From Arabidopsis thaliana (taxonomy: Eukaryota > Streptophyta > Magnoliopsida > Brassicales > Brassicaceae), in NCBI RefSeq assembly GCF_000001735.4, contig NC_003074.8, positions 2,108,101 to 2,172,100 of the forward strand: a stretch of 64,000 nt of DNA, read 5' to 3'. This document shows positions 1 through 12,458 of the stretch, one piece after another. Numbering within the stretch: position 1 is the stretch's first letter; every line of letters begins with the position of its first letter. Below the pieces are notes generated by a model. That model did no database searches. It had not been told where the DNA came from and saw nothing but the letters and a program-made list of their open reading frames with translations. Both the position numbers and the translations under genes were made by a program.

Positions 1-148
1 CCATGTGGAAAGTAAGAGAAAGACTTGGAACTTATTTTTGTCAAGCTTAACTATGCACAGATTCAAAAACGGTACACAAATCAGGGGAAGAATACCACCC
101 CGTTCAAATTATCAAAAAATAAGGTATTGAAAGGAAACAAGGATGCAC

Positions 149-3100
149 CTGAGCTCCACCAGACAATGCATTTGCATCTAGTAAGGTACGGATAATTTCT
201 AGAAATTGGCAGTGCATCTTATCACCAAAGTCTTCCATCATTCCCTTGACCTATTACCCAAACAAGGGAGCCAATTATTATTTCAGTCCTAAATAAAGAA
301 AACAGGAATAGCCTTGCAACTGAAGAACAATCCAAAGGCTACCAAAGATCACAGAAAATTACCAGGAGACCGAGGAGGGGGTTTCCTTCTGTCCGAACAA
401 CATAAGAACGTAAAAGGTTGGGGTCTTGAGTCAAGAAAAGAATCAGGATATCTGTCCTGCATCCACAACAATAGTTATCGTGAGTATTCAGCTAGCAAAT
501 TACCACTGAGATTTCTTAATGGTATGAAAAAAACAGAAGCAGAGTGACCACAATGAGCTTTTATGTCTAATAATTAGTCAGTAAAATAGTATACCCAGTC
601 AATACGAGTTTTTTGTCTGGAATCTGCAAGACTTCTTCTATGACATGAAAAATGCCTTCATTAATAAGGTCCCTGAAAAATCATTGAAAAGACAGCCAAT
701 AGAGAAAAAGACCATCAAAGACTATTCTTAAAGAAGCACTTGACAAAGAAAGAGCAGACACGATACTATAATAGCTACTACAAATGTTCTGAAGTCAGTA
801 ACTGATAAACACCAGTCGTAATTAGGTTCTTGTAAATACATACCTAAAAAGTCGCAGCTGCTGCACCACCTGGAGGCTCTTGCTTAAACTACAAAATTCG
901 TGCAAGAAATATACCTATTTAAAGAGAATGAAAACACATCAGCCTGACTAGCTCAATTGAACAGCCATATCATACTAAGGAGACCTATTGTTTCCATCTG
1001 TTGTCACATGTAGATCATCTCAACATTGGGGCTAGAGAAAGTTTATCCCAAAGAAATCTCTTACTCTCAAAATAATTTTTATAAATGTCATTCACGAATA
1101 CAAAACCATTGAGGCTTAAAATAAATAACAAATGCCTCTTGAGCCGGGAAATACCAAATTTTTCTTGGATTCCATAGAAGTAGAAGGCGACCTCAACCTT
1201 GCAAATAACTCTTGAATAAAAGTGCTATCGTCCTTCAGCAATGAAACTACCTGGAGAAGACACTTCAGTTAAAGAAAGAATATGGAATGCAGGCTTTCGA
1301 TGTTATGTATGTGATAGGATTTATATGGAAAACTTACTATGGCATTGTTCGCATGGATTACAGAATTCAAGTTTGCAACAATAGCATCATCTAGTACTCT
1401 AGCCAAAACAACATCCTGTAAAAGGTGACAGAAGGTGAGAGACCTAAAACCACAAGAAACAAGGCGTCAAGTTTTTTAGAAAAATTATGGGATCCAACCT
1501 TCAAGTAACCAATTCTGTACGTCTGGTGTATCTTTGACAGGACTAAGGGATCTTTGATTGGTATAGCCTACAAAAACAAAAGGGATATACTAAAGAATCG
1601 AAAAAAAAAGAAAACCCAATCATCCTATATTAATCTCATTTCTAAAAGCCAAAGAACGCTAATCCCAAAGCATCCATAGTGAGCATGCTCTTTTCTTACA
1701 AAAAAAACATGACTTTGTCTCTAATATTTCTAATGAGCTTATTCAGTTCTAGTCACAAGAATAAGTCTCAAAGATTTCCTAAGTACAGTCTTTGTTAACT
1801 GGGTCTGAATCACGTAAAATCAATAGCATAGGCAAGATTGTGTTACCTCCTTAAAAACAACATGCTCCTTCAGAAAATTCCGGTGATGCTGAGAGTGAGG
1901 AACACCAGGATCATCTGTGAAGTGAAACAACATGCAGCGTCATATATAGCTAAATATAGGCAACGGCCAAGATAAGAGAAACAAACAAACTGGATATAAT
2001 ATATGCAGTCGCAAAAGCAAACCCTTAAGAACATGGCTATATGATCCAGCAAGGAACTATCCACCAGTAATTAAAGAAACCTAAGTTTTTGGTGTCCATG
2101 AACGACTTAAGATATGAAACCACAATTAAAATCCTCAGCATTTTATGGGCAAGAAATTCCCAATATAAGTCCCAACAGAATCTAATTAGTGTCTAGAAGG
2201 CCTATGCAACATATATCTAACCGCTACATTCTGAAGGTAATGCCTGTCATTATTTTTACAATATTTCTATCATTAACTTTGATCAATGACATCAAACTTA
2301 CATTCAAGGCATCCGATAATCTCCATAATCAATTCATCTCCAAATATTTTCTCCAAGATCTGAGAACTGTTAAGCAAAACTGCGTACAAAAAGATAAAAG
2401 AAATAATGGACATCAAAAGATAATTCTGATATATGTGGATCTAAGACATGAATAATTATAATGTTTGTGAATACTAACTGATTCCCTTGACAATGTTGAA
2501 TATCATGTGAAGGCCATCAACATTTTCCAAGTCCTCGCATATTTTAAAAACACCCATCAGATTCCGGAAGAAATCATGCTGCAGCAAGGGAAAAGGTAGA
2601 GTAAGGAGGTTTCCAGAATATAATTCTAAAGACATGATAAACTATAATAATAACAGTATATAAAGTAACGAGCTTACACTGAAATCACAAACCCTTAAGT
2701 ACCTTAAAGGACCTTAAAGATAAAAATACAAAGAAAATAGGGCTCAATTTTTCAATAATAATGGTTTTGCTAGAACTTGTTTGTAAACATGAAAAACCTA
2801 ACTCTACTGACAGCATCAAAGAAGACCCTGAGAATGGTATAAGATTTTCCAGCGAGCGCAAAGATAGAGTTATTTTTACATTAAACTGAACAGGAAAGGA
2901 CAAGAACAGTCAATTACTCACATCCTTCAAAATAAGTTCAGTTAGGCGCATCTGATCTGTAATGCCACTCTCTGTAACAATCTGCAAGGAAGATGGACTA
3001 ATATAATTAAATCTTTGGGAAAACAAATCCCAGGATCAAATTCAGAGCATAAATAGACATTATTAGTAAACAAGAAACTTCCACAGACTGATACACACTG

Positions 3101-5036
3101 AGAGGATAAATATAACAGTGAGAAAGACCATTCTAATTCTGGGAGTCACAAATGGATAGAAGTAGATTTGTCAAATAATATTAATCCTCCAGACAGTAAA
3201 AAGGCCAATAATAATGGAAAAAAGGCACCACAAAACATTCGAGAGGCGAAAACAATAAAATGATGCCTTCATAAATATTTTGCACTTTTCCCCAGACATG
3301 GGATAGGTAAAGAATACTGTTTTAAAGAAATAAAACATCACAAAAGTATAGGGTCAGTGTAGAATTATAAAACCTTCAGTATTAGGGGAAGAGTAGTAAG
3401 CTCTACAGCAGGAAGCTCCCTCAACTCACTGTTCAAGCTGTGAAATGTTTCGCCTGTTCAATCACAGATGATTATCTAATCAGTAAAACCCTCAAGTTAC
3501 GTTTACAGTAAAATTGAAATGCCAACTTTGAATCTAATTAGGATACAGTATGAAAGATTAAGTATTTATATTAGATATTAAAAAACAACACGGTTAGTAA
3601 GAAAGTTTAAATCACCATGCAAACGCTAACAAATCTTTACATTGAAATATTCTTATATCCAAATGCCCACGAAACAGCAAACCTAGCTAAATCCCTTGCA
3701 CTACTACTACAAAATAAACTGAAACGCACTCCAGAATTCATTTACGTGACACTACAGAATATATGGAATAAGCATAAATTTAATAAAGAGGTAAATAACG
3801 ATCAACAAAGATGTTCTCAACTGATATAAATCCTCGAGAAGAAAATTCTTACTGTTTAGAGAGCTGAAATGCAAATTTCGTTGCATAGTGCAGATTTGAT
3901 CCCTGAATTATACAAACACCATTTTGAAGTCAAGAATATTGTAATATAAAAAATGACGGATGAAATGAAGAGGGTAATAGAAAAATTGTCATCACTCACC
4001 ATACATAAGAGCACCCTGCAGTCTCTTGAAAGCTTAAAGCCAATTCTGTTGAGCGCTCTGGGTCTCTCCATGAGATTATTGTGTCTGTACATTGAAACAG
4101 ATACCAATTATCCAAAAAACCAGAAAACCCCAAAATATCTTAGCTAATTAAACCACGACGCAAAAAAACTACCTTCTTGTTTCCTGTAAATATCCTCAGG
4201 GTTGATGGGATGAACAAGTAACGTCTCGTTATCTTCTTCATCAATTACACATAGACTGAGTTCTTCAGATCGCTGCATCATATAGTATTTCCATTTAGCT
4301 ACAAATTCTGGAAATATGTTTTACATAATAAGTGCTGCAGAATACCCGCAGCAGATGGAATTCAGGAAGTCAATTAGAATCACAACAGACCTCCACAAAG
4401 TCGATGCTTACGTGCCCAGTTCCTCGATCATCCCATTTACCATCTTCATTCAAATGATAGACTTTCACTCTCTGAAGAATGAATACAAGAGTAAGAAGGA
4501 TGATCCAACAGCGTATTGGAAGAAAGAAAAGAAACCCTTCCATCTCAATTCAACACAATTCGTCAAAACAACGCAACTTTCTAGTGTCTCAATAATTGAG
4601 ATCCGTTTTATCTGAAGAAGTAAGGTCTACCACATGGTCGAATAGCTACTCTAAATTATCGGCTATGGTACACTGTTCAAAAGAGGACAAACACCCACAG
4701 AAACTAGAGAACTACGCTACGCCCTACGCTAAACCCCACTGAAACTAATACACAACAAGTGAACCATAGAAACTAGTCAAATTACAAATCTCATCTTCTG
4801 TGTGCTCTTAAAACTGAGATACCTATTGAATTGTGGTCACCATGAATTTCATCAATAAATAACACAGCTCAGAAGCAGGAGTGATTTAATATGAATACAG
4901 AAGCTCTACAATAAATTATACTAATCAAGACAAACCCAGCTCGAATCAAGTGAGCCAATAAAGGAAAACAAAGCTAGAGCTAGAGAGACACCTGCATCGA
5001 ATTGGTATTAGATTGAGACTTTTCCGGAGCGCCCAT
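149..5036 (-). CDS. PP4R3A: Protein phosphatase 4 regulatory subunit 3 (SMEK/PP4R3), 3' end beyond the window
   Basis: Regulatory and targeting subunit of the PP4 phosphatase complex; in Arabidopsis linked to HYL1 dephosphorylation and microRNA biogenesis (recalled). I place 17 exons on the minus strand: 4992-5036, 4391-4471, 4173-4272, 4000-4084, 3853-3902, 3374-3453, 2922-2981, 2479-2578, 2302-2379, 1847-1914, 1499-1567, 1338-1415, 1155-1250, 844-914, 595-672, 363-456, 149-250. All have GT-AG borders and compatible phases and give 445 residues so far. The start is the first ATG of a reading frame opening MGAPEKSQS. Residues about 15-120 form the N-terminal PH/EVH1-like domain ([20 protein letters not shown], then [10 protein letters not shown]). 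The armadillo-like SMEK core follows ([32 protein letters not shown]). Bases 1-148 look like intron, so the C-terminal part lies left of the window. Family assignment is very secure. Confidence 0.95.
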
Positions 5037-6301
5037 AACTGATTACCAACCTCCAACACCAAATCGAGCCGAGAAAGTGAAAATAATGACCGACGGTAGT
5101 AAAGTTAGGGTTTTGGAGCAACGAGAAATGATAGGAATTAGACGGCGTCGATATAGGCGGGAGATTCAGTTCTCGAAGGGGACGAAATCAAAGAAAAAAG
5201 AAACCCTAATTGCCAGACGGAGCATCAAAAAAACATTGACATTCTCTCTCTAGCTTTTATTTTCTTCTGCGAAAGCTTTCCCCAACCTTCGAAACGCGAA
5301 AGAAGAGAGAAGAGAGAGGAGAAAAAAAAAAAGAAAAAAAAAATTAAAGCAGCAGAAAAATAATATAATTCTTCATACGTTATGAACTAAATTCCATTAA
5401 TACCCTTACTTGCCCTTTGTATTCACTAAAAGGCCATCGAGCGACACCCACGCGCTCCTTTGCCGCGAGTCGGTTCGCTCTCTTTAAAAACGACAGCCTG
5501 TGACGTAGAAGAAATGACAAGCAGAAATGTTTTGTCTGTGTAAAAGAAAGTTAAATCCAATGAAAATGCGCCAGGTGGGAATTTGATCATTGTTGCCGTG
5601 AGATTAGTGATGCTCTGAAGTGTATAGGCTTATGTGGTCAAAGAAATAACCACGTGGCATTAGGTAGTTGGTAGATCTATCCGAAGTGCAACTAAAAGGC
5701 GAGACAAAGGAATCGAAACCACGACACGAGCTTTGTAACCTTCGTGTGCTTAAACAAGGGTTCTTTCGTCATCACCACTTTATCAAATTATTTTCACTTT
5801 ACTTTCATATCACCAGAACGAAAAAAAATCATATAATTTTACAATTTGACAAATTGTGTTGCAAGTATATTAAACCAATTTAAGACCATTGTTGGCGTCT
5901 ACCCAAATTTCCAATCAATAATGCAAAATAAGATTTTGTCTTTGACGTATTGGCAATAGATATACACTCAAATCTGGTTATTTTCAAATGATAATAGAAC
6001 CATTTGGAGTTTTCATGAAATGTGAAAGCTAGAAAAGTAACAGGCATCGGTGAATAAAACCAGATTGATTCAAGTAAAGGCCAGACAAACCTATATATGT
6101 AAATCAGGTTCAGCTTTCAGATTATAGGTCTACATGAACATAAACGAACAAGTGAAAGAATTGCATCAAATCAAGTAACATGCAAAATATATAAGAGAAT
6201 CTGGATAGACATAATCCCTGATTGTAGAACATTGGTTCCTTTGTCTAAACAAGTGAAATTCATAAAAAAAACTTAAACTGTCAATCAGACGATCAAAAGA
6301 T
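5037..6301. other. Intergenic: PP4R3 promoter/5' UTR and RPL29 3' region
   Basis: No gene is supported here. Bases 5037-5340 should hold the 5' UTR and core promoter of the PP4R3 gene, with two telo-box-like motifs (near 5104 and 5202) and a purine/pyrimidine-rich stretch at 5290-5345. Bases about 6130-6301 are the probable 3' UTR of the minus-strand RPL29 gene. The short ORFs here have no family features. Confidence 0.6.
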
Positions 6302-6624
<323 letters not shown>

Positions 6625-6788
6625 TTCTGTAACAACGGCACAACACAACTTTTCAAACTCAATCACCAACGAAACAAACGAGAAGAGTTAAAAGTCAAAT
6701 TATATCCAGCGATCAGCCGGATATAAGCAGCTAACCTGAGTAAAGGGGAGAGACGCGAGAGGAAAGATAGGTGACATACACAATAGTC

Positions 6789-6896
6789 AAAACCCTAGAT
6801 GGAATTTAAATCACCCCACAGACCACAGTGGCCTCTTAGATAATATATGGGCTTACGATAGTGGCCTCTTATATGTGATTGGCGAGAATATGGGCT
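6789..6896 (-). promoter_or_regulatory. RPL29 copy 1 promoter: telo-box and site II motifs
   Basis: AAAACCCTAG at 6789-6798 is a telo-box. TGGGCT at 6848-6853 and 6891-6896 are site II elements. This pairing is the known signature of plant ribosomal-protein promoters (telo-box binding factors plus TCP factors at site II). It sits about 165-270 bp upstream of the ATG and just beyond the 5' UTR intron. Confidence 0.7.
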
Positions 6897-6899
6897 TCC

Positions 6900-7488
6900 G
6901 GTAATGAAGCTTTTGTATACTTGCTTAAAATAGACCCACTTAGGCCCGTTTCATTAGCTAAATCAATTTGACAAAATTAGCCCACTTCAATTTTTTATAA
7001 ACATGATCAAACGGTTTTTTCTTATTTTTACTGTATTTTTTCCGTTAAGAAAACTGTTTGCCTGTCATTTGATAGTCATTTGGTCGTTAGAGACGTACAA
7101 ATTCAATTTTGTTTTCACACCTAACGTAGTCGTTTGTGTTTTTTTTTTTTTTTTTTAGTCGTTTGTGTTTCCTTAATTAATCTGGCAAACTTCAATATAA
7201 ATTAAAAATATAAACATGTCTAGTGAAAATTGAATGAATTAAGTACTCAAAAAATTTTATCCACAACTCAAACCAATCAAGAATCATAATAACAATTATT
7301 ATAAGAATTTGAAATTATTACCAAACATTTTTGTTTGGACCAGTTTTAAGTAAAGAATAAACCCTGGATACATATCATATATACCCTTTTATTATGACGA
7401 GCATACAACAGTTTCTGTAGATTTGTGGAAACATAACTTTTATAAGAGATATATGGGAATTATGGAAGAGATTGTTACTAGCAGGTAA
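6900..7488. other. Intergenic, AT-rich
   Basis: Contains poly-T at 7141-7156 and otherwise unremarkable AT-rich sequence between the RPL29 promoter and the acyl-CoA oxidase fragment. I see no ORF or repeat worth naming. Confidence 0.5.
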
Positions 7489-8549
7489 CTAAACTGAAGA
7501 CCAAGTATTGGCTTCGACCCAGTTGAATGCAATTGGACTCAAGAAGGAGTCTGGAATGCCGAATGAAGTGACGAGTGCAAGCGCGTGTGGTCTAAGCTCT
7601 CCACAGAGCTTTGAAACTTCTCTCCTCACATCTCCAACATTATCCTGAGATAGGTAACCATATCGCAGCAACGATGGATCTTCTTCCAGGCTGATCAATG
7701 CGTACATTGATCTTACAAGACCCAACACATCCTGTCATCAAATACATGGAGGTCGTTACTAGTTAGTTTAGATTATTTCCTCTGCTAGTGCGTAGTCTCC
7801 TTTGCTAGTGACTAAAGCTGATGAACTATTATTGTGCTCAGAGAAGCAAAACATCCCACTTGTCTCACAGCTTTTTACAATCTATCGAGCAAAAAACTAT
7901 AGTTTAAAATCAATTACTCTGCACGTTAATGGCTAATCATATGACATGGAAGCCTGAAGTACCATCCGTGATCCCTAGAGCTAGCAAAACAACCATGATT
8001 CAACTGAATAGGTTCAAAACGTCACAGGTAATAATCCTTTTGACCTACCTTTACTGAGCCAGTAGGTAGTTTTGCCTCAGCATCCAAAATGGTTTGAAGC
8101 ATTGCTTTCTCTGTGAAAGCTTTACCTAAGTCTTCAGCAAGTTGATGACTCTGCAAGTACGGATGGAAAGGAGAAGAAAACTATTACTGAATCCTAAAGG
8201 TCGGAGAACAGAAAAGGAAGCAAATTTTAGGTGAAAAAAATGCTTTACCAGGAGGAAAGAGAATTCTCGACTTTCTCCTCTCCCTTGAAGCTGTGCAACT
8301 TCAGAAGTAAATCGCTCTAGAAGATCTCGCTCTCTTAAGCAGAACACATTTGTCTGTTAGGGACAAAATACAAGAAAATGTTTAAGAGTTGAAAATTCAT
8401 CTAAATAAATGATAAGAAGGAAAATAGTTAATGAGGAGGCATATGACCTGGAATTGGCTGCATCTGAGGGTTGATGATGTGAGTTGAGTCGGTAATACAG
8501 GACGTGGACTGAGAACGTCAACAATTGAGTTAGAAGCACTATTCAACAA
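7489..8549 (-). pseudogene. ACX3.2: C-terminal fragment of an ACX3-type acyl-CoA oxidase
   Basis: Four exons on the minus strand keep an open frame: 8448-8549, 8249-8353, 8049-8150 and 7489-7731, all GT-AG and phase 0, 183 codons to a TAG. The protein matches only the C-terminal helical domain of peroxisomal acyl-CoA oxidase 3 (NVFCLRERDLLERFTSEVAQ, HQLAEDLGKAFTEKAMLQ, LCGELRPHALALV). The FAD- and substrate-binding N-terminal and central domains of a protein of roughly 670 residues are missing. I found no in-frame ATG before the first exon: a stop precedes it in frame. It is either a truncated pseudogene or a short gene with an unseen 5' exon. I recall a 'putative ACX3.2' of about 187 residues here (At3g06690). 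Oxidase activity seems impossible without the FAD domain. Low decay of the remaining exons suggests a recent loss or residual constraint. Confidence 0.75.
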
Positions 8550-9418
8550 CTGCTTTCGTTAACTAGAGTGAAATTTTTCTAGAAATAAAATTTAGAACGT
8601 TTTCCTTCTGATCGAGACATGAGATTAAACAACGTCAGGCTTGCCGAAACGATATTTAACAGTTCTTCTGACCTATCAGGATCTCTGTGTAACATTCGGG
8701 GAGAGTAAATGGGTTCTTTAGTCATCACAACTTCATTTGTTTAAAGTTTTAAACTTAAACATTGGTAGGGTTAACTTTGTTTTAAAACTATTCCGAGATT
8801 ATTATTGATGTTGCTAAACAAAATTGATGCATGAAGACCAGTGGGATGCAAAGAAGATGCCCTATTTTATCCAAAATGAAACCTCAAACGATTACTAATC
8901 GTAAACACTAGGCATACACAAAACCAAACAGGAACGACAGTATTGTAAATGGTCAATACCAATAGACAATTTTATACAAAACAGGATTATAGAGAATCAT
9001 CCTGAAGATGCAGCAACTAGGGCAATCATGAACCAACAAATAGCGAAGCTACATGTAATTTAAAAGAAACAATAAAAACACAAAACATATATGTTTAACA
9101 ATCAAAGATGATTGTAGATCAAGTACGGATTATATGCTTAACATCTAATTTGTAGATCAAATTCGGCTATCAGATTTCAGGTACACACAAACATATATGC
9201 TAAACAATAAAAGAATCGGTAACGAATCAAGTAACTTGCAGATAAGAGAAGATGCATAGAAAACTGCTGATATTAAATTAAGGCCAGGATAAGAGAGTAC
9301 ACAAACCACAATTGCGTAAACATGATCAAAAGCGCAAAGTAAATTGGTTCCTTTGTCTAAGAAAGTCTTAAATTCATTAAAAAAAAACTTCAAAATGTCT
9401 CACAGATAATCAAAACAC
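8550..9418. other. Intergenic between ACX fragment and RPL29 copy 2
   Basis: I looked for the missing upstream exons of the acyl-CoA oxidase and found none. Bases about 9220-9418 are the likely RPL29 3' UTR and share short stretches, such as TTGGTTCCTTTGTCTAA, with the 3' region of the other RPL29 copy (near 6231). Confidence 0.5.
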
Positions 9419-9727
<309 letters not shown>

Positions 9728-9880
9728 CTATTCAATTGAATAACGAACGAAACAACAGGGGGAAATGAAGCCAGAGATCGGCCGTAGATATAAGAAAAGC
9801 TAACCTGAGTACTGAGAGAGAGAGGTAGATCTGCTCGGCTAGGTTTACTTTCCGCGATACAAATACGGCGTCTGCAACAC

Positions 9881-9954
9881 AAAACCCTAATTTCTGATTG
9901 AATTTATAGTGGACTTTAAATGACCAACGTGCCCTAATAAATCATATATGGGCC
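9881..9954 (-). promoter_or_regulatory. RPL29 copy 2 promoter: telo-box and site II
   Basis: AAAACCCTAA at 9881-9890 is a telo-box and TGGGCC at 9949-9954 a site II element. The arrangement and spacing match the copy 1 promoter, which supports coordinated translation-linked expression. Confidence 0.7.
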
Positions 9955-10139
9955 TCTAATTAATCTATCTCGTTGCTAAATCATATAAGCCCATTGAATG
10001 AACCCAGAGTCGTGGCCTTTTACAAATTGGGGTATAAATAAAGCAGCAAACCATTTTTTTCAAAATTTGGAATTTCTTTGACTCAAGGAAGTGAAGAAGA
10101 CGAGAGATAGAGAAGAAACCTTTCTGTTTCATCAGAAAA

Positions 10140-11823
10140 ATGGACGATCAAGCTACTCTGGTAGAAGACACAGACAAACACGATGATGATAAAGAAGAAG
10201 AAGACTTGTGCAGGATTTGCCGATCACCGGAGGAACCAGGAAACCCCTTATGGTATCCGGTGCGCGTGTCGAGGCTCCATCAATGTTCATCAAGACTGTC
10301 TTCATATCTGGCTCAATCTCCGCGGATACAAGCAGTGCGAGGTTATTATACAAACCTCTTTTTCTCTAAAGAATGAGGTTCTTGTTCTATAGCGTTATGT
10401 GACAATTTCGTTTTCGATTAAACTTCAATTTCTGCGATTTTAGAAAGAATATCAAAGTTATTTACTAGTATTTTGTTATGAGTGATGTTTTTGGGGATTA
10501 TATTTGTGTCATGGTGTTGGGATTTTCGATTTCTTCTCTGTTTCTTGTAATATGGGTTTAAGAAGAATCTCGCACACCAAATGTTTGATGAAATGCTCTC
10601 TGTTTTCATTGTAGGACGCTCCAGAGAGACTTCCAGTTCACGAGTTTCTAATACGTGTTTGTGTTAATGAGAGCATCACCTTACGTGAGAATGGTTGTTC
10701 CTTGGGCTATGGCGTTTATCTTGAACACATACTGCCTTTCTTTACATCCTTTGGGCCAAGAAGTTGTTGTTGGGTTCAAGAGAGATTATGGAATGTCTAC
10801 CAAGTCCGCATGTTTCTTAAATGGCCTGTTATACAACGGTCATCTTGTGTTTTTCATGAGGATACCCATACACGAGCCCATTATCGCGAGACATCCTGCT
10901 GGGTTTCAGGCTGACATCTTGATTAAGAATGTCTTAGGAGATGGGTTTGTGCTTGTTTTATGGAAATATAACAAGATCGTTTGTGAGTGGTATTATTCTC
11001 TATTGCAAAGCTTCTTCGGGGAACCTCCTAGGCTAGTTGGTGTTGCTGTTCACGAACTTGGAGCCATTGGACGGCTGCTTTTCTTTCTGGATAACAAATC
11101 TTTTGATGTAAGTCTAATGTCCCTTCTAGTTCTCTTCCTTCGTCCACCCTATGTAACTTAATTACCATATGGAGCATGTTTTGAATAACAGGTTCTGTTT
11201 GTTATCTTATCTACAGGCTCTTACCATCAGCATATGTGTGTCTTTCTTCTTTATTCTTCTGCCGTTTTCTTTTCGCTGGATTGCAATAGCAATTGTAGGA
11301 GGTGGCGGTTTATTCGAAAACTCACCTGTCATTCTTGGATACATGATGACGCTGTCAATTCCCTTTGCCTACTTAGGAATTTTCCTCACTCTGCGTCAAA
11401 TCTCGTTTCCAGCCATAGTCAGGTGGTTTTCCTTGGGATATCACTTCATAACAAAGAAACTGTCCTGCCTCCTGAGCAAAAATCTCGTTTCCTGTCAACT
11501 GTTTCGCGACTAAGGCATGGCGGGGAAAGTTCAAGAGAATCAGAAACGTGGGAATCAATAAGCTTCCTTCAATGTGGCTGCTTCAAGATGTGATTGGTTC
11601 GATCATAACCACACTTCTAGCCACACTCTGCATCCCTTACTTGCTCTTGAAGTCTTTGTTACCTCTGCTTGGATTTTCCCGTAGCGCCAACCCAGCTATT
11701 GAGCCGTTTATCTGGCCGGCGTTGTTAGCCTTGATTGCGGTCTGGTTCATGGCCAAGCAAACTTATGATCTCGTCAGTTACTTTCATAGGTTGGTCTTCG
11801 ATGATCGGTATGTAGTCGGTTAA
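10140..11823 (+). pseudogene. Decayed DOA10/SUD1-like RING-CH membrane ubiquitin ligase
   Basis: Pieces of a MARCH/DOA10-family E3 ligase lie in order but in different frames. An ATG at 10140 opens an acidic leader and the RING-CH start (DLCRICRSPEEPGNPL). About position 10259 one extra base shifts the frame, and the rest of the RING (CACRGSINVHQDCLHIWLNL) continues in another frame to a splice donor after QCE. After an acceptor near 10614, APERLPVHEFLIRV follows, but the membrane part that matches the family (VPWAMAFILNTYC, LLYNGHLVFF) is shifted again. Further hydrophobic blocks lie at about 10880-11160 and 11200-11490. A final block at about 11570-11823 resembles the conserved DOA10 C-terminus, ending FDDRYVVG then stop. 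The exon between the RING and APERLP, and most of the middle of an 850-1100 residue protein, are absent. The closest recalled relatives are Arabidopsis At4g32670 and SUD1/CER9. Confidence 0.75.
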
Positions 11824-12358
11824 AGAGTGGACAATCTGACTGAGGATATCTCGCTAGAGAGAAATAACTAATCCATATATGACAAACAACGACTTTTCAT
11901 TGGAAAGGAAAAAATGTATAAACACAAACGTAGATTCAAAACTCAAAAAGTTATATAGTAACCAAGGTCTATATACGTTAATATTAAGATAATCGCAGTC
12001 CACTTGTAAGTCATGAAAACAAAAGGATCTTCAAATTGTTGAGATATAAAGAAGAATACATTAGCTTGCCTCAAAGAACACAATAGTAAGGGGCTAATTA
12101 TGTAAATAACCTAATTGTGGACACCTGTTTGCATAAATAAATAGTGGCAAAACTGTAAATAAGTGAATATTTTAGCAATTACAGTATAAATTAAGAACAA
12201 AGATTAAAAATAAATAAAAAAGTGCTTTCATTCTTTGGATGCGCTGTTGTCAACTTGTCCCTCGCTGCCTCTGCTTCTTAACTCTTTCTTTATCACTTTT
12301 CCACTCCCAAATCAATTTTTAGGTTTTTTTTATAATTATAATTTATTTGCTCTCGGCA
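11824..12358. other. Intergenic
   Basis: AT-rich spacer between the ligase pseudogene and the importin alpha promoter. An ATG-led 27-codon frame at 12239 lies upstream of the TATA box and is not expected in the main transcript. Confidence 0.5.
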
Positions 12359-12363
12359 GGATC

Positions 12364-12370
12364 TATATAA
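12364..12370 (+). promoter_or_regulatory. TATA box of the importin alpha gene
   Basis: TATATAA within a CTATATAATACAC context, 89 bp upstream of the start codon. It leaves room for a 5' UTR of about 60 bases free of other ATGs. Confidence 0.5.
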
Positions 12371-12458
12371 TACACAGACCAGTCTTTGCGTGTGCTTGTG
12401 TGCATTCATTGATCGGGTTTATATCTTTTCATCGGATTTTCTTTGTCGAGCAAGAGCC

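Noticed and set aside
4992-5036. Alternative start for PP4R3 in a later exon
   Set aside because: The first exon joins in frame to the PH-like domain and has a good ATG.
12239-12322. Upstream ORF for the importin gene
   Set aside because: Lies upstream of the TATA box at 12364, so it is probably not transcribed with the gene.
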